Both the position numbers and the translations under genes were made by a program. A stretch of 64,000 nt of DNA, taken from positions 5,084,001 through 5,148,000 of the forward strand of contig CM071589.1 in the NCBI GenBank assembly GCA_036429605.1. Direction: 5' to 3'. Source of the stretch: Cladobotryum mycophilum (taxonomy: Eukaryota; Ascomycota; Sordariomycetes; Hypocreales; Hypocreaceae). This document shows positions 1-10,299 of the stretch, one piece after another. Under the pieces are notes generated by a model. That model was given only the letters and a program-made list of their open reading frames with translations. It ran no database searches and was not told where the DNA came from. How positions within the stretch are numbered: the first letter of the stretch is position 1; each line of letters opens with the position of its first letter.

Positions 1-92
1 AACGGTTCAAAAGAGAGAGGGAGAAGAGAGACAAGACGGGCGTGGCGGAATTATCAATGGCGCCGGACCTTGACTTAACCTTGGTTGAGGGC

Positions 93-104
93 GGGGGGGG
101 GGGG
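93..104. repeat. G12 homopolymer
   Basis: An uninterrupted run of twelve G in intergenic DNA. Its true length is doubtful, given the homopolymer problems seen in coding genes of this window. Confidence 0.8.
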
Positions 105-1128
105 AGGAAAGGTTTCAGTCTGGCTGGCCACTGCCTATGAAGAGGTGCAGTGCTGTATGTAGGTATAGTATGTATGTACACTGCAGCAGAGTAGACAGCG
201 CAGCTTACAAGGGGAGTGAGAGCCTTATACTTTACATACTGTACTCCCCATCAAAGAGCCTCTTCCACCAGCACAACCAACCCTTTTTTTTTTTTTTTTT
301 AGAGACCCCGGACGGGTGATGGCGCCTCCCTGCTTCACTCTTGTGGAGTCCAAGCAGGCCCAGGTTTGTTTCTTCCACACAGGCTTCACCAATGGGGAGA
401 CCTTGAACAATGTGCGGCGGAATGAATTGGCGGGAGGGATGTTTGGTCCTACAGTGTCCAAATACAGTGGCACCGGAGCTGAGATGTAGGTATGATGGAT
501 GATGGGGTCATGACTTTTGGGGGTGAGCAATCAGGGGAGGGGAGGTCAACAAGTCAAGTCAGCCATCAGCCAACCTACAAGTACCTAAGGGAATGGATGG
601 AAGCGGCGGGATTCGGCAAGAGAGCTAAATACAGAGTAGCATTGAGGCCTAGTATGCACTGTCGACCCTATAAAGTGTAGGTACCTTCGATTAGCTGGTC
701 GCTAGTGCTGTCAGTTCAGTGAGCTCCAGAGAGCTTTCCAAGGTGTTGGGTCAAGAGGAGTACCTATGGATACCTACCTAGTACTACCTAGTAGGTAGCC
801 TACATGCCCAGCTGTCTAAAACTCCGCACAGTGGATTTTCTTGTGCTGTGCAGGCGGCGGGCTGGGGGAGGGAGGGGCTTCTGCGCAAAGCTGGAGACCC
901 AAAAAAAGACAAACACCACTACCACCACCAATGCAGTGCAACTCTGAGTGCATTATTAATCCATTCCATAAATACAGGAGTGAATACCTAGGTAGGTAGA
1001 TACAGTGTTCCCCTTTACGAAAAGTACAAGTGAAAAAAATTACCAAGTTGGGCAAAATCACAAGGGGGAAAAAAGAAAAAAGAACCCGGTAAAGCAAAAA
1101 GCAAGAACATCACAAACACGCAAACTCC

Positions 1129-1131
<3 letters not shown>

Positions 1132-1178
<47 letters not shown>
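1132..1178. repeat. (CT)n microsatellite
   Basis: About 23 uninterrupted CT units. It lies in gene-free DNA; the reading frames crossing it only encode Leu-Ser or Arg-Glu repeats and are not genes. Confidence 0.95.
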
Positions 1179-1181
<3 letters not shown>

Positions 1182-3574
1182 ACCTTGACTTGTACAAAGT
1201 AATCCATCATCATCTGACTAAGGCTGTCTCTGTCTGTCCCTTTTTGTCTTGCTCGCATTTCCGGCCGTGGGGGACGTTCGCCATCGTTGTTTGTGTGGTC
1301 ACATCCACCCCCCGCCCATCCTTCTTTCATAAGTTGAGCCGAGTCGAGTCGACGACGACAGCAAGAATGCCTACCTATACGAATACGCCTATTGTTTTCC
1401 TCATCCATATGATAGGCTATCTATGCATTAAAAAAAAGATGGGGGTACCTTTTTTTGGGAACACAACCCAAGCTCTCCCTACATATGGCCTGATCCACTG
1501 TATTACACATCTCACACACATCCATTCCCATATGATTCCATATTAATATCATGCCACGCCAAGAAAAGAAAAAAAGAAAAAAAATAGGTGTATACTTGTA
1601 CTATGAAAAGAACCTTTGCACTGCCATGCTTGGTGTTTGAAACATCTGACACTCTCACTGCCAGAGAGATTAATTGATGTATTACCCACAGTAGCCAAGC
1701 GCACGCCTTGTCGCTCCTCCATATTCGTTCCAACCGCGCCAGATCTCGATGCCCAATCAACCCTGGCCTGGCTTCCTCCTCTGTGATGTGATGACTATAA
1801 TTACTTTTTTTGGAGGCGCATCCCACCTTTTTTCATACCAAGATGCCAACCTTTTGGGGGTTAAATGAATTGCTCATCTTCTTACCAAGGTTTCTGTAAA
1901 TTACCCTGCATACTACATACTTGTAATACTTGTACACAATAACCGACCCAACCAAGCCAGCGTAGGGTTCAAGCTGATCGCCCCCTCCCCTTCCTTCGAA
2001 CAACATGCATGCATACATGCTTCTAAATCCCTTATCTTTGACCACCAACTGATCCTTGCAGTAGCTTACGGAAATCCAGTTCCCTCTGGAATTTGCCATA
2101 GCCTTTCTGTTCTAAATATGTACAGCCAACAGCAAGATCAGTTAGAAGAAATCGGTGAGATTTTAATAAGATCGACCATGTCAGCCCTACCCAACTCTGA
2201 TCCAACGCCTTTCCCAAAAACTTTCAAAATCTCTGATTCCATCGACGCCGTGACAAATTCGCAAGATTCATCACAAACAATCTCGGTCACTCACAGCGGC
2301 AAATAAACAAACCACGTGGGGGGAAGGGAGGGGGGAGAAACTAGAAGTAAACTAGAAAAAAGAGTCAGGCGAGTCTATCTGAACTTTAGGACCACCCACG
2401 ATATTTCCGTATTTGCAACGTCCTTGATGTATAATTTGTCTTAGCAACTTCGCCACACACACGGGAGAACGTACTTACTTACACATATCCATGTGACCCG
2501 TTTCTAATTCGGCTCGATTCCGAACCCTACCGGAGAGAATGAAATTCCAAACCTCTGACGAGGAGGAGAAAAAAAGAAATCTAGCATCACCATCCTACAT
2601 CATCATGGCTGTACTACCACCCTTGCACTAGACATACCTATCCTTCACCACCTAGTCCAATACTTGCATCTCACCCTCATAATCCCCGTCACTGCCCCAT
2701 TCCTACACCTTTTTCTATTCTATTCTCATCCTCGACACCCGTCATTCATCCCCATCTACAAGAAACGTCGGATGGCAGAGATACCGAACGTATATCGTAT
2801 CACCCTCCCCCGCGCCGTTTCATTCGGGTCTCACGATCGTAGCGCTGCCGAATAACGATACTAGGCCCGTGTTCTGATGTCGTTCTGGAATCCATCTGTT
2901 CCCTGGAAAACATTACTAGTAGTACTATTATAACACCGGATAGAAACCGGATAGATTATTATTATTATTATATGTGGCGTATCAAGCCTCTGTCAGGCTG
3001 TCTTGATGAAAACATGGCTCAGGAAGTCGATATGACGTGGCCAATCAGCAAACATCGCTTCCCCGTGCTTGTGTTGTGTGGAAGCAGTTGCTCAAGAGAT
3101 TGGGCGAACAAGGAACTGACATCACAAGGCATTGTACGACCCGTTTTCAATGTTTACGACAACGCAACTTACATTGCACCTTTTTAGAGACCCTACTGCT
3201 TGCAAATATACAAACATGCCCTGCGTCTAAGTATTGTCCCTCCTCTCTTTCGATATGGCTTCGATTATCATGAGAGATGAATGGACATGGAAGAAGAAAA
3301 AGTAGAACCCCTCCAAATGTCTTCCCTATTTTCCCTTTATATCCTTCCCTTGCCAATCCTCCACCCCCTATTAGCAACCAAAGAAATCCAATAGAAGATA
3401 AAAAGGTCTCTTCAACGCCGAAAACAACATGGAGAAAAAAAGAAATACAGTGCCAATACTCCTAGAGTGGGGGAGCGGCCCGGTGGGTTGCGAAAAAAAA
3501 TAGCACCGTTGTGGTGCGGATAACAATGTACGTGAATCGAAAGTGGGTATGCGCTTTATGTAATATGTTTCCAA

Positions 3575-5267
3575 TCAAATGCTCTCCTGAAATCTAGAGC
3601 CCTCAGGGCTCTGTCGTGGCACCAGTAATTGTGTCTGGCCATCATGAGGGGGAGTAGATGGAGGATCAGAGAATGGGTTCCTCTCCGTGACTGGAGTACG
3701 GGCAGGACCAGACCGTATGATTGGGACGCCACTCACCGGTCGCATTGGATTACCCAAAGCCAGCCTAGTGGTAAGTCCATCAGCGGGCTCGAAAGCCTGA
3801 GACCCTCGGTAATAATCCGAGTTGGTGCTGATGATACTCTCTCGTGGGTCTGTGTAGCCATCACCACCGACTTGTAGAACCGACGGCAGCTTTCTGCCAG
3901 AGACACGATAGAAACCTCTTTCGCCACCATCAGCAGAACTAGTAGGTGTCACGTTCCGCTTGCTCGCCAGGCCGGTCAAGGCCGCAGAGATGGCAGCTGG
4001 GCTATATCTTTCCATCATGGCTCCTCCGGTTCCACTTCCATCTCCAGTTCCGGGGCCACCCCGATCACTTGAGGGGAGCCCCCTGGAAGCTGCGGCTTGA
4101 GTAATGCTCAAGATGTCACGATTATCCCTTCTCCTCTTGTACCTGAGAAGCAGCATTATAAACAAGGCGAAAAAAGCGGCTCCCGCGACACCTCCAACAA
4201 CACCACCGATGACTTGCTTCTGTTGGGGGTGAGATTGCCATCGGTAGGGTTTGGTGGGGCGACAGCAGTAGGTTGAGATGCATCGCCAGCCGCACCAGAA
4301 CCAGAACCAGAATCAGCTCCGCCACCACCTACAACAACCCCTGTGGCGGCGGGATCAGAAACAAATGTTGAATGAACGCTGTCAGATAACCAAGTTGAAG
4401 TAGATAAAGAAGCAGAGTTCGTTGTGGTAGTCGAAGTAAGAGTAAACGTTTTCGAAGCCGAATGTGATGTTACAGTGAAGGTGGCATTTTTCGTGGCGGC
4501 GTAGAATTGAGAAGTCGTCGTCGTCGTCGTCGTCGCGTTGGTGTGGTGGTGCGATGAAAAAGCTATCAAGAGTCAGAACCTGCGAGATGTTGCAGGGGAA
4601 TAAGGGGAAGAAAAAACGTACTGCTTGTTGCATTGCGACCATCGCTAACGAACGTCGGAAATTTGGATAAAGGAATGGACGGCGTTATAGTCGCCTGCGA
4701 GGAAGAGGACAAAGGCGAGGACGATGACGATGATGAGAACGATGACAAAGTTGAGGAAATCGTAGTGGTTTGCGTCGACGCATTGGTGCTAAATGACGGA
4801 ATCTCGCTGCTGGGTTCGGAAGAAGTAGTAGCCCCTGGGGCGGCGACCGTAGTTGAAGTATTACTTGGTGGTAGAATTGTGCTGGTTTCGCTTGCGCTTG
4901 TATCGACAATCACGCTGGGCAAATCGGGGATTGTGAGACTGGAAGCGAGTGATTTTGCCGTGTCGACGACCTGAACGAGAGAAACGGTCTGAATGACCTG
5001 GGTAACGAGCGGGTTGTTGGCTACTGCATCGACGGCTAAGTCTACTGCGGGGATGAATCGATCATGGATTGACGGTACGTTGCCGGTGCTGGAGTCGCGA
5101 GGGCTGTCGCGGGGCTCTGAGACCTGTTGGTTGTCATGCGGATACTGATGTTGATTTTGCTGTTGACGGTCACGGTCATGTCCATGAACGTGGCGAAGAC
5201 GACGAGAATGAGCGTGAGGATGCAAATCTCGGGCCTGAAGGAGTGAAGGCCGGCGAGGGTTAGTCAT
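3575..5267 (-). CDS. Single-pass membrane protein with Ser/Thr-rich ectodomain (Mid2-like sensor type)
   Basis: Two exons, 5267-4622 and 4562-3575, around a 59-nt intron (4563-4621, donor GTACGT, acceptor GATAG). The ectodomain (about residues 100-320) is dominated by Ser and Thr with several N-glycosylation sequons (NAT, NTS). One strong transmembrane helix follows (around IGGVVGGVAGAAFFALF), then a basic stop-transfer motif KRRR and a polar cytoplasmic tail of roughly 170 residues. This layout matches fungal Mid2/Wsc-like surface sensors and many hypothetical fungal membrane proteins; no ligand or pathway can be assigned. The frame leading into the membrane helix breaks at a G5 run (4225-4229). 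One extra base would give 1635 coding nt (545 codons) and a smooth join. The N-terminus is uncertain: the chosen ATG gives a His/Arg-rich start without a signal peptide, while an overlapping frame at about 5140-5235 encodes a hydrophobic segment. Confidence 0.7.
4225..4229. other. Frame break at G5 run in membrane-protein gene
   Basis: On the minus strand the ectodomain frame ends in NLTPN and the helix frame resumes at QKQVIGG one base out of phase, exactly at this five-base run. A six-base run would join them without an intron. Confidence 0.75.
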
Positions 5268-7960
5268 GGTGGTAGCGTTGGGGTGGGCAGTGCTGATTGC
5301 CCAGAGCGACGATCGTATCGTATTCCCAGCGGTGGGGTCTTGTTGGCTGACGAGGAATGAATTTCTATTTGACAGACTTGGCTGGCGGCATCTTGATAGC
5401 CAATGGTGTTGACGTCGTTGTCGCTATCGCTATTTGTTGTCGTCGATGACTTGTGATTGTGATTTATTTATTTTAGTCGTCCAGGAGATAAGTGAGCGAT
5501 TGCCTCGCTGCGTCTAATATCCTCCTCCTGCGTCTCGGGGGGTTTCTGACCAGGGCCACACACACACACAGTCTGTGATGCCCGTTTTGCTGCCCTGGTG
5601 GGCTAGTTATTTTAATTTTTTCTTCTCCTTCAGTGTTTCGTAATTTTGATATTCGGGGCGCGATTCAAAACATGCTCAATGATCGACAGGAAAGTTTGAG
5701 GGCATGACGAAACGAGGGAATGACGGCAAATAATCGACGGGAGAGAAGAAAAAATAGAAGAAGAGATAAAGGGACGAAAAGGAAGGGGAGATTGTTCTCT
5801 CACCAAAAAAAAGATTCCCACGACAACTTTGCACCCTTTGATTGAAGAGCGACGAGGGTTCCGGGGGGATTACGTGCCGGGGTCCCTCTTGTTCCTGCTG
5901 GGGCCTTTTGGTGTGTGGCCTACCAACCTACGGAGTCGTACTAGACAGGCCCTTGCTGGGATGATGGCAAGGATGGCAAGGTTAATTTTGGTGGAATAAG
6001 CCACCTGTGCTATCGTGTGGTATCGGAGGCGTCATCCCGTCTAGGACTGGACTGATACTTTGGATGCCCACAATTTCGCTTCATGGCAGGGCTGTGGTAC
6101 TGGGTAGCCAATCATGACTGGGAGACGGCAAGATGCTGCAGGCACGGCACATTTGGAAGACCGTCCAGTCTTTTTCGCCAATTGCCAAGGAGACGCCTCC
6201 AAATGTTGGGCTAATAACGGAATCGCTCGCTCCAGTTGTTCAGTCTCCCTCTCCCTCCTCCTCTTTCTTCTTCTTCTTCTTCTTCTCCTCTTCCTCCTGC
6301 TCCCGTCGTCTTTGTTTCTTTCTCTCGCACGTTCTCAGGTGGCGCAGATGCGTAATGTGAAACCAAACAAGAAAAACCCGGTGCCTGTCGCAGTCTGGGT
6401 CTCGTGTGGCGGTTCATATTACCCACTATAACCCGTGCGTGTAGGAGGGGAGGAGGAGCCAAGGATAGAGCCATCCAATCTCATTAATTCCGCTTCTCCC
6501 TCAATCTAGGTATCAATCGAATCGAATACGAACTGGGTGCCACTTGTGCCTGGATCGTTCTCTGAGACGGAGAATTAGCAGGGCAATGTAACGGCACTGA
6601 CTGACTGACTGACTGGCCTTGGACTGGCATGCAAAGTCATCAATGACAAGTCTCCACTCAGCTTGTTTGTTGGTGTAGTATTTGCTTTTTGCATTAGTTG
6701 GGGATGGCCCGTCATTCTCCTCCCTCTAAGCAACTGTATCCATCCAGGACGTAGTATGAGCTGTCAATCAGCAGGGCGCGAAGAATCCCCCTCTCCCATC
6801 TTACAAAGTAATAATAATAATGATGACTTACTCCCCTTTGCTGTTTGCACACCATTGGCCATTCTTGTCGCATCGTATTCGCCCTATAGATGGGGATATC
6901 CCTGTTGTGGTGCGAGAGTGGCATGCAGATTGCAGATTGCGAGCTGCACAACGAGAAACAATTTTCAGACGCTAACAATGCAAGAAGCATCAGCGAATTC
7001 AGGCACAAGAGTCAGGCCAGTCTTAGCCACGCTGGGGCTTTCCAAAGTAGGTTGTGCTGTGCTGTGCTTGTGCTGTGTTGTGCCGCGCTGTGTGTGTGTG
7101 TGTGTGTGTTTCGGTCAGCCCCCATTTTCTGGATGCACCAGCACGTGGGAGAGGCACTAAATCAGTACATGCACATACCCTACAGGAGTCACTGAGCACA
7201 ACACAACACACAACACATAACTCACACGGCATGGCAACACAAAAGATAATGAGACACAATAAAAAAAAAAAAAGAACGTATTTGAATGCTGACCGTATGA
7301 CTGCATGCATACAAAGTAGGCGGATTACCAAATTAGTAGCTCATGTCGTAGCATATGCAAGGGGCAATTGCCCGCTGCAGCTCGGAACACTCAATATTGT
7401 CTCGAACACAAATAGGCTATTACTCGGGCGATGTAAATGTAGTGTCAATATGAACAAGCCCGTGTTCCACTGAATTCAGCTCTAAAATAAATGTCTATAG
7501 TGGCTCATGGATTCCGAAGTACTGTACCTAAAACAGGTCCATACATGTGGCCTCTGCACTGTAATCCATCCATGGATAGGACCTGGAACTATTGGATGAA
7601 TTGCTGCTTCCAGTTGTAAAGGTCTTTGATTTACGGTGCTCGTCAGCCCTGGAGGCCTGAATCGCTGACGTTGGTCCCCTATATTCACTCCCGCACTGTT
7701 GAGACTCACTGCTGTGTGCTCCCCCGCTTTGTGTACCAGCAGCGGCCCGTTGTGGATATGGATGATGAACAGAGGGATCCATAGGACTCTCTCGCTCCCA
7801 AATATCAAACAATCGTATCAACAACTTTCCATGTCCACAATCTGATACCTCTCAACCTCAAGAATCCAGCCGTATCCACATCCGCATCCTCATTCCTGCA
7901 TTATTCCTAGCTGCAGTCTTGGGCTAAACAGGGCCTCCCTCCCCTCCTTTAGGCGCCGTC
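5268..7960. other. Gene-free region between divergent genes
   Basis: Presumed upstream sequence of the minus-strand membrane-protein gene on the left and the plus-strand lipase gene on the right. It contains a CA tract near 5560, a TTC-rich tract near 6265-6290, a GACT tetranucleotide tract (about 6597-6614), a GT tract (7090-7109) and an A13 run (7261-7273). I see no coding signal. Confidence 0.6.
7090..7109. repeat. (GT)n microsatellite
   Basis: About ten GT units in the upstream region of the lipase gene. Confidence 0.9.
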
Positions 7961-10097
7961 ATGGCAAAGCCAGCGCCGCAGTTTGACCAAGAGACGTTCA
8001 ACGAACCTCCTCCTCCTCCATACTCTCTTACGCAGGAGGATATACCACACATCGTTGCTCCTCCCCCTCCGAGACCACACAACCACCCCCATGAACCCAG
8101 CTTCTTGCGTTCAAAGGATCCGCGTAGCTCGCCCTCACAGTCCATCATTGCCCCCCACTCAGAATCTGACCCCAGACGTACCCTGCTTCTCATCTATATC
8201 CATGGCTTCTACGGCAATGACCAGTCCTTTGGGTCCTTCCCGGCGCATGTGCACAACTACTTGACCGCCTCCTTATCAGATTCTCATGTGATACACTCCA
8301 AGGTCTATCCCAGGTACAAGACGTACAAAGTCATAGATGTCGCTAGAGACAACTTCAGTGCCTGGCTCGAGCCCCATGAGTCGCCTACAACGGATGTAAT
8401 CCTCGTTGGACATTCTATGGGCGGCCTGCTGTCCGCAGAGGTTGCTCTCAAGGTGAGATTGGATAACCCGCCAAAAACTCCTCATCAAGAGATGAATATA
8501 TATATCTAATGTCGTGTTAGCCAAACTATATCCCTCAAAGCCAATACCCCTTCAAACACCGTATACTAGGAACATTATCTCTAGACTCCCCTTTCCTTGG
8601 CCTCCATCCCGGCATCGTAGTTTCTGGAATCTCCAGTCTCTTTCAACCCGAACAGGTTCCCCCATCTCAAGCTGATGCCAGTGCATCTCTTACACCCGAA
8701 TCTCCATCAATCAGCTCACCAATTCAATCACCGCCAGTAGCAGGTCCATCCAGCCGACCCGATGATCCAAACTTTGATCCCCCATTCTTCAATGATACGC
8801 CATTTAAAGAGCAGCCCTTCTTTCAACGCATGGTCAATTTTGCTTCGAAACACAGCAACGAGGGCCTGTTGAATGCTCTCGGCAATCATATCACGCACCA
8901 TCTTGAGTTTGGCGGGTGTTTAGCCGATTACTATGGTCTACTATCAAGATACAACCGAATCCGGGAGCTTGAGAACGTTGACGAGTTCAACGCATCAAGC
9001 ACTAATACACAAGCCAGAATTCGCTTTGTCAACTACTACACACTCTCTCCTGGTCGTCCTAAGCCTGTGCAATCACCTCCCGAAGGAAGCCGTGCTCAAA
9101 GCCAGACGGACGTTTCGACCGTTCCTTCGACTCAGCCTGATGGAACATCCCAAAGGGATGAGCAGTCTACGCAAGGGATAAGGTCGCCAAGTCCATCATC
9201 ATCTCGCCTTGAACTGCACGATGGGCAGCCACTCCAGCCCGAGATTACCATAACCAGTAATGGCAGCCATGAACATCAATCAGAGCAGCATGACTCTCCG
9301 CCAGCTGGCATCTCCATGGCCGACAACACTGACGAAACACTTGACCCAGAACCAGAAGCACCATTCAGCCGCCTCTCACTACTAGAAATGGACCCAATCC
9401 CCATCAACGAAACACAAGACACCCAAACCACAACCGAACAGACAGCCCCTTCATCACAAGATACCCCCCAAGAAAACACCCCCCAAGACTCCATCGGCGA
9501 CGAGCTCCAACAATCCCCATCCCTAGAAGGCCTGGACCTGCCCCCCATCTCCGAACCCCCTCCCAGGCCATCAACCCCCGACTTCACCCAATACACCAAC
9601 AAAGACACCCGCAAGCAGGCCGAAAAGGAATTCTCCCGCGTCCAAAAGACCTACGCCCAGACCCTGAAGCAGCACACAAAGACCCTCAAGGAGCGCCAGA
9701 AGCTCATCGAGAAGCACCGCAAGAAGCTGCAAAAGGAATCGGACAGGCTCCAGAAGCAGGCCGAGAAGCTCGAGAGGGACGCCGAGAAGGAGAAGCAGAA
9801 GCTGGAGAAGCAGGAGAAGAAGCGGCTCGAGAGGGACGCCGCGCAGGCCGCGCAGGCCGAGAAGCCGAAGAAGCTGAGGAAGTTTTGCAACCTGCCGGGC
9901 AAAGTGAACGGCGTGCTGGATCCCACTTGGGTAGACGTCTACATGGAGGGCGTGGACGAGGTGGGCGCCCACTGCGGTCTTTTTTCCCTGGCCCGCATTA
10001 CGACAAACTTGTGGGCGATGTTGGAGGTAGAATTGTGAGTTGGGTTCACGACGACATGAGCAAACGGGCCATGCTAGAAATGGAGCCCCTTGATTAA
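7961..10097 (+). CDS. DUF676-type alpha/beta-hydrolase (putative lipase) with coiled-coil insert
   Basis: Putative serine lipase of the DUF676/LipA-like alpha/beta-hydrolase group. Exon 1 is 7961-8452 and exon 2 starts at 8521, after a 68-nt intron (donor GTGAGA, CTAAT branch site, acceptor TTAG). Visible elements are a Pro-rich N-terminus, the oxyanion-type HGFYGND around residue 81, and the nucleophile elbow GHSMGG at residues 150-155 with Ser152. A long polar linker follows, then a Lys/Glu-rich coiled coil (about 9600-9870) between the hydrolase core and the C-terminus. The frame ends early at 10038, but the frame one base away continues with a family-like tail (PGPHYDKLVGDVGGRIV) to a stop at 10097. 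The switch falls on a T6 run (9980-9985). With one extra T the gene is 690 codons. Substrate and location are unknown; there is no signal peptide. Confidence 0.8.
9980..9985. other. Frame break at T6 run near 3' end of lipase gene
   Basis: The frame before the run reads GAHCGLF and then degenerates; the other frame after it reads FPGPHYDKL and continues for about 37 residues. Seven T would join them. Nearby C6 runs in the same gene (9464-9469 and 9479-9484) are frame-consistent. Confidence 0.7.
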
Positions 10098-10299
10098 ATT
10101 TGTATTTGCAAAACAGGGGTGAGAGAGAGAGAGGATTACAACCGCTAGAGGTACGAATGCAGGATGACATGCTGAATGAGGAATATGAGCTGAAACCAAA
10201 CATAGAACACCGCCCATAGATGCCCATTTTATATCCAGTTCCCCCAAGTACTTATATACAAATATGACCTCATCTCAAAGAGTCCTATCCCAATGAACT

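Larger units (their letters stand above)
1..3574. other. Gene-free region with simple repeats
   Basis: No open frame here shows fungal codon bias, recognisable domains or a plausible spliced structure. The stretch holds a G12 run (93-104), a T17 run (284-300), a long CT tract (about 1132-1178), an ATT tract (about 2954-2970) and several TACCTA/TAGGTA motifs around 770-800 and 985-1000. The right end probably contains the 3' untranslated region of the minus-strand membrane-protein gene that ends at 3575. Nothing else is supported. Confidence 0.6.
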
